Source: Perlucidibaca aquatica
GTDB lineage: Bacteria > Pseudomonadota > Gammaproteobacteria > Pseudomonadales > Moraxellaceae
Assembly (NCBI RefSeq): GCF_001676655.1
Contig: NZ_LZDB01000001.1
Location: 124,001-188,000 of the forward strand
Direction of reading: 5' to 3'
Length of the DNA: 64,000 nt
The notes under the pieces are model-generated. The model did not search any database. It saw nothing but the letters and a program-made list of their open reading frames with translations, and was not told where the DNA came from. This document shows positions 46,895 through 55,260 of this stretch, piece by piece. The position numbers were made by a program, and so were the translations under genes. Each line of letters starts with the position of its first letter. Positions within the stretch are counted from its first letter, which is position 1.

Positions 46895-47856
46895 AACATC
46901 ACCTGTTGGGCCAAGAAGGTGTAAAGCGGAATACCGAAGATCAAATTCAGTGGGAACGTCACCACTAAGCTCATGCCGAAATAAAGCGCCGGGCGAGCCT
47001 CTGGAATGGCATGACGCAGCACCGCAGGCACCACGATATAAGACGCACTGGCCGCAAGCACCATCAGCAGGATGGTGTCGGGCAGGGAGATGGAAGCCAG
47101 CATACAAATCCCTAGCGCGAATAGTGCATGCAAGGGTGGTGCAATCAGCGCAAAGAGCACCAGCATAGGCGAGGCCGCACGCACATCCTTTACGTTGCGC
47201 GCCACTTGCAGGCCCATGTCCAGCAGGAAGAAGGCCAGCATGCCTTTGAACAAATCAATCGAGAACGGCTGCATGACTTCGCGACCGGCATCGCCGGTAA
47301 TCCAACCAATCGCCATGCCGCCCAACAGGAGCAATTGCGCGCCCTGCGTCAGCGACTCACGTAAATGATGACCCGCACCTGATTGCGCCATCGCATTTCC
47401 AGCCACTGACTGACGACGTAGTCGATTCGCCATACTCACGGCAAAAATAACAGCAGGCGACTCCATGATGACCAAGGCGGCGGCCATATGTCCGCCAGGC
47501 TGCAAGCCCTGACCGTCAAGGAACTGAATGGCGGTGACAAACGTGACGGCGCTGACCGATCCGTAGGCTGCCGCAATCGCGATCGCATCCAGCGGTGCGG
47601 CATGGCGGCGAAGAAACGCGTAAGCACCGATCGGAATCAGCCAGGCCAGGAGGAGCGCAACCCCCAAACTTTTCGCCACATTGAAGTCCAGCCCGGTCTC
47701 GGCCAAGGCAAAACCGCCTTTCAAGCCCAGCGCCATGAGCAGGTAAAGGGATAGAAAGTGTGAAATAGGTTTAGGGATTTCGAGGTTACTGCCCATCAAA
47801 CCGGCAAGCACCCCGAACACAAAAAAGAGAATGGCTGGGTCCAGCAAGGTATTCAT
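46891..47856 (-). CDS. SbtA-family sodium-dependent (bicarbonate) permease
   Basis: This inner-membrane protein of 321 residues has about 10 hydrophobic segments and matches the SbtA/DUF897 family. The cyanobacterial members import bicarbonate with Na+. Supporting motifs are the [18 protein letters not shown] start, the [12 protein letters not shown] motif and the [12 protein letters not shown] motif. The 4-bp overlap with cysD and the absence of carbon-fixation genes raise the possibility of sulfate or another anion as substrate. The ATG at 47856 follows a GGAG site; a TTG one codon upstream is also in frame. A LysR gene diverges 92 bp away. Confidence 0.85.
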   Translation of the reverse strand: MNTLLDPAILFFVFGVLAGLMGSNLEIPKPISHFLSLYLLMALGLKGGFALAETGLDFNVAKSLGVALLLAWLIPIGAYAFLRRHAAPLDAIAIAAAYGSVSAVTFVTAIQFLDGQGLQPGGHMAAALVIMESPAVIFAVSMANRLRRQSVAGNAMAQSGAGHHLRESLTQGAQLLLLGGMAIGWITGDAGREVMQPFSIDLFKGMLAFFLLDMGLQVARNVKDVRAASPMLVLFALIAPPLHALFALGICMLASISLPDTILLMVLAASASYIVVPAVLRHAIPEARPALYFGMSLVVTFPLNLIFGIPLYTFLAQQVML

Positions 47857-47948
47857 CAAGGTTCATCTCCAGAGATGGCAGGTATTGTCCTTGCTACCGA
47901 TACTTCGTGTAAAATCGATATTTAAATGACTAGCCATAAGAATTCTCT

Positions 47949-48851
47949 ATGGATGTATCCCTGAAGCAACTGCGCCTTCTCGTCGCGCTAGCAGACAGCG
48001 GCAGCATCAGTGCTGCTGCGCGCTTACTTCATGTCACGCAGCCCACGGCATCCATGCAGCTAAAGGCGCTGTCGGAAGTGGTGGGATTACCGCTACATGA
48101 GGTCATCGGAAAGCGCGTGCACCTCACCGAAGCCGGTCAGGCACTGGTGGAAACTGCGCGAAACATGCAGCAGAGCTGGGAGGACTTTACGCAACAGGCA
48201 GATGCCTGGCGTGGACTGTCTCGAGGGCGACTCCGCGTGGCGGTGGTCAGTACGGCAAAATACTTTATGCCGAGATTAATCGGGCAGTTCTGCAGAACAC
48301 ATCCCGGCATAGATTTATCGTTGGAAATTTTGAACCGAGACGGCGTGGTGACACGTCTGCGTGAGAATCGCGACGACCTCTACATCATGTCTCAGCCCCC
48401 GATGGACATTCCGCTGGAAGACTCTGTTTTCTTGCCCAACCCCATTGAGGTCATCGCACCCGCTGACTTGCCCAGCGACCAACTTCCCAACGATTTAGCC
48501 GCGCTGTTGCAGCATCAACTGATCTTGCGCGAACCCGGCTCTGGCACCCGCATGGCCGTGGATCGCTGCCTAGCAAACGCCGGCTTGATTCCGCGAATAC
48601 GGTTGGAGCTAGGGAGTAATGAAGCGATTAAGGAGTCCGTCGCGGGTGGCTTGGGCCTCGGCATTGTGTCTCGCCATGCCATTTCGCCCCTGACTCCCTC
48701 AGACAATGTAGTGGTGCTGTCGCTGCCCGGCTTTCCCTTACCGGCGGCATGGCATCTTGTGCATCCCGCCAGCAAACGCTTGTCACCCGTGGCGCAGGCT
48801 TTTAAAGATCACTTACTGCTGGCTGCACAACAGCTCAGCGAAAATGGATAA
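47949..48851 (+). CDS. LysR-family transcriptional regulator
   Basis: This 300-residue regulator has an N-terminal winged HTH (LRLLVALADSGSISAAARLLHVTQPTASMQLKALE-like) and a C-terminal effector domain resembling CbbR/CmpR-type members (LREPGSGTRMAVDRCL, EAIKESVAGGLGLGIVS). Divergent pairing with the SbtA-family gene, as in CmpR/CcmR systems, suggests it controls the permease-cysD unit. The shared 92-bp intergenic region is AT-rich near the LysR start. Its 3' end overlaps cyaY by 17 bp on the opposite strand. Confidence 0.88.
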   Translation: MDVSLKQLRLLVALADSGSISAAARLLHVTQPTASMQLKALSEVVGLPLHEVIGKRVHLTEAGQALVETARNMQQSWEDFTQQADAWRGLSRGRLRVAVVSTAKYFMPRLIGQFCRTHPGIDLSLEILNRDGVVTRLRENRDDLYIMSQPPMDIPLEDSVFLPNPIEVIAPADLPSDQLPNDLAALLQHQLILREPGSGTRMAVDRCLANAGLIPRIRLELGSNEAIKESVAGGLGLGIVSRHAISPLTPSDNVVVLSLPGFPLPAAWHLVHPASKRLSPVAQAFKDHLLLAAQQLSENG

Positions 48852-49149
48852 CGCCACCTTCTTGCTCACTGATGACGCGAGTCAGCAGCGCCGCCAGCGT
48901 TTCTTGCGTGGTATTGCAAACCCACTGGCCGTCACGCCAGCCGCAGTGATAGCCTCCGGAGCGTGCCGCCACCCAGATTTCTTGCGTGGGACGTTGACGA
49001 TTAATGATGACTTTGCTGCCATTCAATAACGTGACGGTTAGCATGCCGGAGCCTGCTTCTAGATCGATATCTTCATCGAAATTTTCGATGCGGGTTTCGA
49101 TATCAAGCAGTGTTGCGTCCACAAGATCCAAGTACTCATTTTCGTTCAT
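48835..49149 (-). CDS. cyaY: Iron donor protein CyaY (bacterial frataxin)
   Basis: CyaY binds iron and modulates Fe-S assembly on IscU. The 104-residue product has an acidic first helix (DATLLDIETRIENFDEDIDLE), the GSKVIINRQRPTQEIWVA strand and the GGYHCGWRDGQW motif. The ATG at 49149 fits known starts better than the one seven codons upstream. It diverges from lptM and overlaps the LysR 3' end. Confidence 0.95.
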   Translation of the reverse strand: MNENEYLDLVDATLLDIETRIENFDEDIDLEAGSGMLTVTLLNGSKVIINRQRPTQEIWVAARSGGYHCGWRDGQWVCNTTQETLAALLTRVISEQEGGVIHFR

Positions 49150-49215
49150 GTGAAGTGCAACTCCATTCACTTAGGTCGTAAGCTGGGCTATGCCCCTATT
49201 GCAGGATAGTTTGCC

Positions 49216-49356
49216 ATGAAGAAGCACTTTTCCCGAGTATTAATACTCTCCCGTGTGGTCATTGTTAGCTTGCTCGCAAGCACCGTGTTGCTCACTGCCT
49301 GCGGGCAATCGGGCAATCTTGTCCAGCCAAAAAAGACCTTTGACTCGCCCTCCTGA
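49216..49356 (+). CDS. lptM: LPS translocon maturation chaperone LptM (YifL-type lipoprotein)
   Basis: The 46-residue peptide has a signal sequence with lipobox LLTAC, then GQSGNLVQP, matching the small YifL/LptM lipoproteins that help LptD assemble. The location between cyaY and lysA is the conserved one. It starts at the ATG at 49216 and stops at TGA 49354-49356. No other frame covers this stretch. Confidence 0.88.
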   Translation: MKKHFSRVLILSRVVIVSLLASTVLLTACGQSGNLVQPKKTFDSPS

Positions 49357-49400
49357 TCAGTTCAAGGCATCATACGCACCTGCTTAACAGGATAGATTTC

Positions 49401-50651
49401 ATGTCGACTTTGAATTTGCGTCACGGCCAGTTGCACCTCGAAAATACCTCGCTGACTTCACTCGCTGAACGCTTCGGCACGCCACTTTATGTGTATTCGC
49501 GCGCCACACTCGAAGCGAATTATCTGGCCTTCGATCACGCCTTCGCCGACATTGATCACCAAGTCTGCTTTGCCGTAAAAGCCAACTCGAATTTGGCCGT
49601 GCTCAATGTTTTGGCGCGCCTAGGTGCGGGCTTTGACATTGTTTCTGCTGGCGAACTGGAGCGTGTGCTCGCCGCCGGCGGCGATCCGGCCAAGACTGTC
49701 TTTTCGGGACTGGGCAAAACAGCCGATGAAATGCGTCGCGCCTTAGCCGTTGGCATCGCCTGTTTTAATGTGGAGTCGGAGGCCGAACTGATTCGCTTAA
49801 ATGCGGTCGCTGCTGAACTGGGGGTGATCGCGCCGGTGAGCTTGCGCGTCAATCCCGATGTGGATGCGCAAACACACCCGTACATTTCCACGGGCCTGAA
49901 AGAAAATAAGTTTGGCGTTGCCATTGAGCGTGCGCCTTGGGTCTATCGCCAAATTCAGTCACTAGCGAACCTAAAGGCCGTTGGCATTGACTGCCACATC
50001 GGCTCGCAGCTCACCAGTACAGCGCCATTCTCCGATGCGCTGGATCGTGTGCTGGCCATGATTGATCAGCTTGCAGCTGAAGGCACCACGCTCAGTCACA
50101 TTGATATTGGCGGCGGCTTGGGCGTTTGCTATCGCGATGAAACACCGCCAACGCCCGCTGAATATGCGGCCGTTTTACTGCCGCGCCTGAAAGCACGCGG
50201 ACTCAAGGTTTATATGGAGCCAGGCCGTGCTATTGCCGCCACCGCAGGCGTATTACTGACGCGCGTAGAGTTCCTCAAGCCGACAGAGCACAAGCATTTT
50301 GCCGTGATCGATGCCGCCATGAATGACCTGATTCGCCCCGCCCTTTACAGTGCGTGGATGGACATCGTGCCAGTCACCCCACGCGGTGAAGACACTGAAA
50401 GCCAGTGCTATGACATCGTTGGGCCCGTCTGCGAGACCGGTGATTTCCTCGGGAAAAATCGCGATCTGCGCCTAGCTGCTGGCGATTTACTCGCGGTGAC
50501 GGGTGCCGGCGCCTATGGCTTTGTCATGAGCTCGAACTACAACACCCGTGGCCGAGCAGCCGAAATCATGGTCGATGGCGACCAAGCATGGCAGGTGCGT
50601 CGCCGTGAAACGGTCGCTGATCTGTTGGCTCTTGAATCGCTACTGCCCTGA
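49401..50651 (+). CDS. lysA: Diaminopimelate decarboxylase
   Basis: LysA decarboxylates meso-diaminopimelate to lysine using PLP. The 416-residue product has the PLP lysine in CFAVKANSN (about residue 57) and the glycine-rich phosphate-binding IDIGGGLGV. It also has EPGRAIAA, the VCETGDF substrate cysteine motif, and YGFVMSSNYN near the C-terminus. It has an AGGA site and precedes dapF, the enzyme one step earlier. Confidence 0.98.
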   Translation: MSTLNLRHGQLHLENTSLTSLAERFGTPLYVYSRATLEANYLAFDHAFADIDHQVCFAVKANSNLAVLNVLARLGAGFDIVSAGELERVLAAGGDPAKTVFSGLGKTADEMRRALAVGIACFNVESEAELIRLNAVAAELGVIAPVSLRVNPDVDAQTHPYISTGLKENKFGVAIERAPWVYRQIQSLANLKAVGIDCHIGSQLTSTAPFSDALDRVLAMIDQLAAEGTTLSHIDIGGGLGVCYRDETPPTPAEYAAVLLPRLKARGLKVYMEPGRAIAATAGVLLTRVEFLKPTEHKHFAVIDAAMNDLIRPALYSAWMDIVPVTPRGEDTESQCYDIVGPVCETGDFLGKNRDLRLAAGDLLAVTGAGAYGFVMSSNYNTRGRAAEIMVDGDQAWQVRRRETVADLLALESLLP

Positions 50652-50728
50652 ACCCAGAATAGCCTTAACTTAGCTGGCTAATGCCAACGGGGCATTAGCA
50701 GCATCACCCGTTTTTCAGGAGACCGTTC

Positions 50729-51577
50729 ATGCGTCTGGAATTCACCAAGATGCACGGCCTCGGCAACGATTTCTTGATGCTCGATTTGGTCACGCAACGC
50801 GTTCGCTTGGACGAAGCCTTGATCCGTCGCCTATCCGATCGTCACTTCGGCGTAGGCTTTGATCAACTGTTGGTCGTTGAGCCGCCCCATCAACCCGATG
50901 TCGATTTCCGCTATCGCATTTTCAATGCCGATGGCTCTGAAGTTTCCCAGTGCGGCAACGGAGCTCGCTGCTTTGCGCGCTTTGTTCGCGATCGTCGCCT
51001 CACCCGAAAAGATACGCTGCGGGTAGAAACTGCCAGCGGCATCATTACGCTGCAAATTGATAGCCAGGGTTGGGTTACGGTCGACATGGGCCCGCCCCGA
51101 CTCGAGCCCAGCGCCATCCCCTTTGTGGCTGACAACGCTGCGCTGGACTACCGCATTGAAGTTGACGGTGAGCTCTACCAGATTGCCGCCGTCAGCATGG
51201 GCAACCCGCACGCCGTTTTGCGCGTAGACGATGTGGATAGTGCACCCGTAGCCACATTGGGCCCCCGTTTGGAGTCACACCCGCGCTTCCCTGAGCGCGT
51301 CAATGTCGGCTTTATGCAGGTGATTAATCGTCAGGAAATTAAACTGCGTGTGTATGAGCGCGGCACGGGCGAAACCTTAGCTTGCGGTACGGGCGCGTGC
51401 GCGGCTGCTGTTGCAGCCATGCGCTGGGGCTTGGTTGACCGTGACATTAAGGTTCACCTACCCGGCGGCCCACTGCGTATCCGCTGGAGCCATGACAACG
51501 CCAGCGTGCTCATGACTGGCCCTACTGCACGCGTTTTTGACGGCACGCTGCGGGTCAATGACGTGAATGATGACTAG
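50729..51577 (+). CDS. dapF: Diaminopimelate epimerase
   Basis: DapF converts LL- to meso-diaminopimelate for lysine and peptidoglycan. The 282-residue product has the start motif [11 protein letters not shown] and the two catalytic cysteines in SQCGNGARC and LACGTGAC. It has a GGAG site. The 3' end overlaps the DUF484 gene by 11 bp, so the downstream genes are probably coupled. Confidence 0.98.
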   Translation: MRLEFTKMHGLGNDFLMLDLVTQRVRLDEALIRRLSDRHFGVGFDQLLVVEPPHQPDVDFRYRIFNADGSEVSQCGNGARCFARFVRDRRLTRKDTLRVETASGIITLQIDSQGWVTVDMGPPRLEPSAIPFVADNAALDYRIEVDGELYQIAAVSMGNPHAVLRVDDVDSAPVATLGPRLESHPRFPERVNVGFMQVINRQEIKLRVYERGTGETLACGTGACAAAVAAMRWGLVDRDIKVHLPGGPLRIRWSHDNASVLMTGPTARVFDGTLRVNDVNDD

Positions 51578-52259
51578 TCCCGATCTCGTCACCCTCAGTG
51601 CGGAACACGTCGCGGCATGGCTGCGCAAACATCCGCACTTTTTCGACGACTACCCGGCACTGCTCACCCAGCTGCACCTCAGTCACGACACCAATGCCGC
51701 ATCATTGATTGAGCGCCAAGTGGCGCAGTTGCGACGTCGTAATGAAGAGCTTGAGGAGCGTCTCAATCAGTTAATTGCCATCGCCAGTGACAACGATCGC
51801 TTGTTTGGCCAATTACGCGAAGTCATGCTGGGCGTGCTCGACGCCGAAAGCGCAGCACAGCTGGGCACTCGTCTATACAGTGCGCTGCGCGAGCCGTTTG
51901 GCTGCGAGCAACTGGCGCTCCTGTTATTCCGAGAAGAGTGTGAGTCTCCCTGGCGAAGCTGCGTGCAAACAGAGTTTGAGCAACGCCTGCCCGGGCTGCT
52001 GCGCCACCATCACGCACTGGCCGGCAAGTGGCGTCGTGACGAACTGCGCTATTTGTTTGGAGATGACGGCCTACAACTCAGTTCGGCTGCACTCATCCCC
52101 CTTTTAAAAGGTGATCAAGCCGTAGGCGTTATTGCCCTTGGTAGTACCGAAGCCAGCCACTTCCGTAGCAGCATGGACACGCTCTTCATTACCCACCTCG
52201 GCGATATCATCGCGCGCTTAATCGCCCGCCTCGATCGTGGCGCCACCCATAGCGCATGA
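51567..52259 (+). CDS. DUF484 family protein
   Basis: This 230-residue protein has the DUF484 signature: the [20 protein letters not shown]-terminus, a coiled-coil region ([21 protein letters not shown]) and a GAF-like C-terminal domain ([26 protein letters not shown]). Its function is unknown. It always travels with dapF and xerC. The start could be the second ATG at 51570. It overlaps dapF by 11 bp and xerC by 4 bp. Confidence 0.92.
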   Translation: MMTSPDLVTLSAEHVAAWLRKHPHFFDDYPALLTQLHLSHDTNAASLIERQVAQLRRRNEELEERLNQLIAIASDNDRLFGQLREVMLGVLDAESAAQLGTRLYSALREPFGCEQLALLLFREECESPWRSCVQTEFEQRLPGLLRHHHALAGKWRRDELRYLFGDDGLQLSSAALIPLLKGDQAVGVIALGSTEASHFRSSMDTLFITHLGDIIARLIARLDRGATHSA

Positions 52260-53182
52260 TAAATCGCGAGCGTCTGGAACAGTTCCTCAGCTACCTCGCC
52301 AGCCAACGACTCTGCTCACCGCATACGCTCACGGCTTATCGGCAAGACATCAGCCGCCTTGCTAGCTATTTAGAGGGTTGCGACGTGCCAACCTGGGCAG
52401 ACTTTCAGCGCCCCCAGCTGGAGGGCTGGATAGCAGACAGTCGCGATGCCGGCTTGTCGATACGCAGCATTCAACGACAACTGTCTGCCGTGCGCCGTTT
52501 TTATGACTGGCTGGGACGCTTCGATGAAGCCGGCGCGCACCCCACTCATGGTTACCAACTCAAGCGCATACGCCAAGATTTGCCACAGGTGCTGGATGTC
52601 GACCTCATGCAGCAGTTACTCGATGCGCCGGCACCCAAGGCAGAAAAAGAAGCTCTCTTGTGGCGTCGCGACAAAGCCATTCTAGAATTGTTCTATTCCT
52701 CCGGACTGCGTTTGGCAGAGCTGGCTCAGCTGAAGCTGATGGATCTTGATTTAAGCGGCGGCCTCATTACTGTGCTCGGCAAAGGGCGCAAAACACGCGT
52801 TCTGCCGGTGGGCAAAATGGCACGCACAGCGATCACCGATTGGCTTAGCATTCGCCCGCAATTTGTTCGCGCGCCATCGGAGACTTGGCTTTTTCTAAAC
52901 CAACGCGGCACGCGCTTAAGTGAGCGCAGCATTCAGATGCGCTTAGTGCATCAGGCAGAACGTATCGGACTTGATCGGCGACTCTATCCGCATTTGTTGC
53001 GACACTCATTTGCCTCGCATTTGCTGGAATCCAGCCATGATTTACGTGCGGTACAAGAGCTCCTTGGCCATAGCGATATTCGTGCTACGCAGATTTATAC
53101 TCATCTCGATTTTCAACATTTAGCCACGGTCTATGACCAAGCACATCCCCGCGCAAAGCAGCGCAAGGACGAGACTTCATGA
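52256..53182 (+). CDS. xerC: Site-specific tyrosine recombinase XerC
   Basis: XerC acts with XerD at dif to resolve chromosome dimers. The 308-residue product has an N-terminal SAM-like core-binding domain. The catalytic residues are in SGLRLAEL (Arg), LGKGRKTR (Lys), HLLRHSFASHLLE (His, Arg), LGHSD (His) and IYTHLDF (Tyr). The context with dapF and DUF484 marks it as the chromosomal enzyme, not an integrase. It overlaps its neighbours by 4 bp on each side. Confidence 0.97.
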   Translation: MINRERLEQFLSYLASQRLCSPHTLTAYRQDISRLASYLEGCDVPTWADFQRPQLEGWIADSRDAGLSIRSIQRQLSAVRRFYDWLGRFDEAGAHPTHGYQLKRIRQDLPQVLDVDLMQQLLDAPAPKAEKEALLWRRDKAILELFYSSGLRLAELAQLKLMDLDLSGGLITVLGKGRKTRVLPVGKMARTAITDWLSIRPQFVRAPSETWLFLNQRGTRLSERSIQMRLVHQAERIGLDRRLYPHLLRHSFASHLLESSHDLRAVQELLGHSDIRATQIYTHLDFQHLATVYDQAHPRAKQRKDETS

Positions 53183-53928
53183 GCGCTATTTCACTACTCA
53201 CACTCGATCTCGATAACACCCTTTGGGATGTCGAGAGCATCATCGTGAAAGCTGACGAAGACATGCATGTCTGGCTGGGGCAGCACTACCCTGCCTCACA
53301 AGCACTAGGGGTCAGCGGCTTCCAAGCCATCCGCCAACAAGTCATTGCAGAACGTCGCGATATTGCCCACGACTTTAGCGCCATGCGCCTGACGATGCTG
53401 GAGCAATTGTTGCTGGCAACAGGCTATGACCAAGAGCAGGCACGAGCGGGCGCGGCAAGCGCGTTTGACGTGTTTTATACCGGTCGCAATCGCGTGGTTT
53501 TATTTGATGGCGTGGCCGACACCCTGAGCGCGCTATCGCAACGCTTTCCTTTATTTGCCTTGAGCAATGGCAATGCCGACATTCATCGCGCGGGCATTGG
53601 CGCATGGTTTAAAGGGCATTTTTCGGCTGCGAAGGTAGGGCACGCCAAACCGCATCCCCGCATGTTCGAACAAGCACTGGCCGAGGCCGGTGTCAGTGCT
53701 CAACAAGCTGTCCATGTAGGCGATCATCCAGCCGAGGATATTGCTGCTGCTCAAGCGGTAGGGCTGCGCTCCGTATGGGTCAATTTCAGTCAGCAGGAAT
53801 GGCCGCTCTCACGCCGCCCTGATGCAGAAATTCGCCACTTCAGTGAGCTTCCTGCAGCACTCGACTTACTCATTGCCGATCCCGAAACCAGCGCCAGCTG
53901 CTACCTAAAGCGCTTACTTCACAGGTGA
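53179..53928 (+). CDS. yigB: HAD-family phosphatase, YigB-like
   Basis: This 249-residue HAD hydrolase has motif I DLDNTLWD (D10 and D12), motif II LSNGN, motif III with K in GHAKPHPRMF, and motif IV VGDHPAEDI. E. coli YigB, at the same place after xerC, removes the phosphate from the ribityl-pyrimidine intermediate of riboflavin synthesis. That role is a reasonable inference here. It overlaps xerC by 4 bp and, at its 3' end, the cation-efflux gene by 10 bp. Confidence 0.9.
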   Translation: MSAISLLTLDLDNTLWDVESIIVKADEDMHVWLGQHYPASQALGVSGFQAIRQQVIAERRDIAHDFSAMRLTMLEQLLLATGYDQEQARAGAASAFDVFYTGRNRVVLFDGVADTLSALSQRFPLFALSNGNADIHRAGIGAWFKGHFSAAKVGHAKPHPRMFEQALAEAGVSAQQAVHVGDHPAEDIAAAQAVGLRSVWVNFSQQEWPLSRRPDAEIRHFSELPAALDLLIADPETSASCYLKRLLHR

Positions 53929-54809
53929 CGGTGACGCTCATCCAAGGGCGCCACGTGTAGCGTGATATCACAGGCCTTGAGCGTGGCCCGCATGGCATCT
54001 TCAATGTCATCGCAAAGGGCATGAGCCTCTGCAACAGACAGCGTTCCCGGCACCAAGAGGCTACCGTCGACAAAGCGACGATGGCCTGATTTACGGGTGC
54101 GTAACGGGCTGAGTTCTACCTCTGCTGGCATAAGCGGCAGTGCCGCCTGACGTAACGCTTGCAACTCCACATCGGGAAGTGCCTCATCCATCAGGCCGGC
54201 TAAGGAAGGCGCCAGCAACTTAATTCCCGTGATCACTAAGTGCAGGGCAACCAGCAGGGCAATAGCTGGATCTATCCACGTCTGAGTGGGCCATACCCAA
54301 AGCGCCATGAGCCCACCAATCACCGCCACCGACGTCCAGACATCCGACAGCAAATGCGCCGCGTCGGCTCGCAGGGTTAAACTGTCTTCCTCTTTAGCGA
54401 CCGCAAAGAGCTTCCAAGCGGTCAGTCCATTAAGCACCGCTGCGACCGCCGCAATCACTAAGCCCCAACTCAGGGCATGGAGTGACTCTGGAGACCACAA
54501 GCGCTCCCAAGCCGCAAATGCGATGCCCGCAGCCGCGATCAGAATGAGCAAGCCTTCTGCCGCCGAGGAAAAGTACTCTGCTTTGTCATGCCCAAAAGGG
54601 TGGTCTTGGTCTGCGGGCTGAGCCGCGATGGTCAGCACCGTAAACGCCAATAAAGCCGCCCCCAGGTTCACGAAGGACTCAATGGCATCGGACAGCAAGC
54701 TCACAGAGCCGCTGATATGCCAAGACCAAAACTTCAACGCCATGGTCGCCAGCGCGGTGGCAACGGACAGCAGCGCCATGCGCTGCAGTCGCGAGAAGCG
54801 GCTTAGCAC
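53919..54809 (-). CDS. Cation diffusion facilitator (FieF/CDF) transporter
   Basis: This inner-membrane metal/proton antiporter has about six transmembrane segments and a C-terminal cytoplasmic domain. Metal-site residues are the aspartates of SLLSDAIES and LSDVWTS with the histidine in HLLSD, and HPFGHDKAE in the loop. Zinc, iron or another divalent metal is likely, and selectivity cannot be read with confidence. The frame is open upstream of 54809, but the GTG there (MLSRFSRLQRMA) aligns with FieF starts and follows the sutA stop by 10 bp. Confidence 0.88.
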   Translation of the reverse strand: MLSRFSRLQRMALLSVATALATMALKFWSWHISGSVSLLSDAIESFVNLGAALLAFTVLTIAAQPADQDHPFGHDKAEYFSSAAEGLLILIAAAGIAFAAWERLWSPESLHALSWGLVIAAVAAVLNGLTAWKLFAVAKEEDSLTLRADAAHLLSDVWTSVAVIGGLMALWVWPTQTWIDPAIALLVALHLVITGIKLLAPSLAGLMDEALPDVELQALRQAALPLMPAEVELSPLRTRKSGHRRFVDGSLLVPGTLSVAEAHALCDDIEDAMRATLKACDITLHVAPLDERHRHL

Positions 54810-54819
54810 CCGATAAAAC

Positions 54820-55077
54820 TCACAAAGATTCGGCGTCGGGATCGGGCGGCACTTCTTGAATACGTCCACCCGAGGCGAGGAAACGCTCCATCTCTTCCTC
54901 TAACTGACGACGTAGCGACTCCTTCGCCGAGGGGCTCAAAGTTTCAGCTTCAGCCACCTCACTGCGTGCCTTAGCAGCAACCTCCGGATCAACGTCTACC
55001 TCAACTTCAGGCTCTACGCTCTCAGCCTCTTCGGCATCATCCTCAGGGCCTTCATAGTCGTAATCGTTTTCTGCCAT
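54820..55077 (-). CDS. sutA: SutA-like RNA polymerase-binding regulator
   Basis: The 85-residue acidic protein resembles P. aeruginosa SutA, which binds RNA polymerase and raises transcription in slow-growing cells. It has a disordered Glu/Asp-rich N-terminal half, then a short helix (SAKESLRRQLEEEMERFLASGG) and the tail RIQEVPPDPDAE. The helix and GG(K/R)(V/I)QE(I/V)-P pattern are the match. The ATG at 55077 has a GGAGAGAG site. The location next to amtB also agrees with Pseudomonas as I recall it. Confidence 0.75.
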   Translation of the reverse strand: MAENDYDYEGPEDDAEEAESVEPEVEVDVDPEVAAKARSEVAEAETLSPSAKESLRRQLEEEMERFLASGGRIQEVPPDPDAESL

Positions 55078-55207
55078 TTGCTCTCTCCACACCTGCATTA
55101 GCGCAATTAAATAAGCCTGCGGGCTACGCATCCATTGTCGACAGCTTAGCCCAGTTTGAACAGCCTAGTATTTTGCTTTAAGACTATGTTAGCCCAGTCC
55201 ACAAACA

Positions 55208-55237
55208 AAAAAAGAGGCTCTTACGAGCCCCTTTTTT
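55208..55237. terminator. Intrinsic terminator of amtB
   Basis: AAAAAAGAGGCTC, a 4-nt loop and a complementary GAGCCCCTTTTTT arm form a bidirectional-looking terminator just after the amtB stop (minus strand). Confidence 0.85.
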
Positions 55238-55260
55238 ATGTGTTTGCGTTACCTCAGCGA

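Noticed and set aside
52256-53182. Mobile-element integrase at the tyrosine recombinase gene
   Set aside because: It overlaps DUF484 and yigB in the conserved dapF-xerC operon and has the length and motifs of chromosomal XerC.
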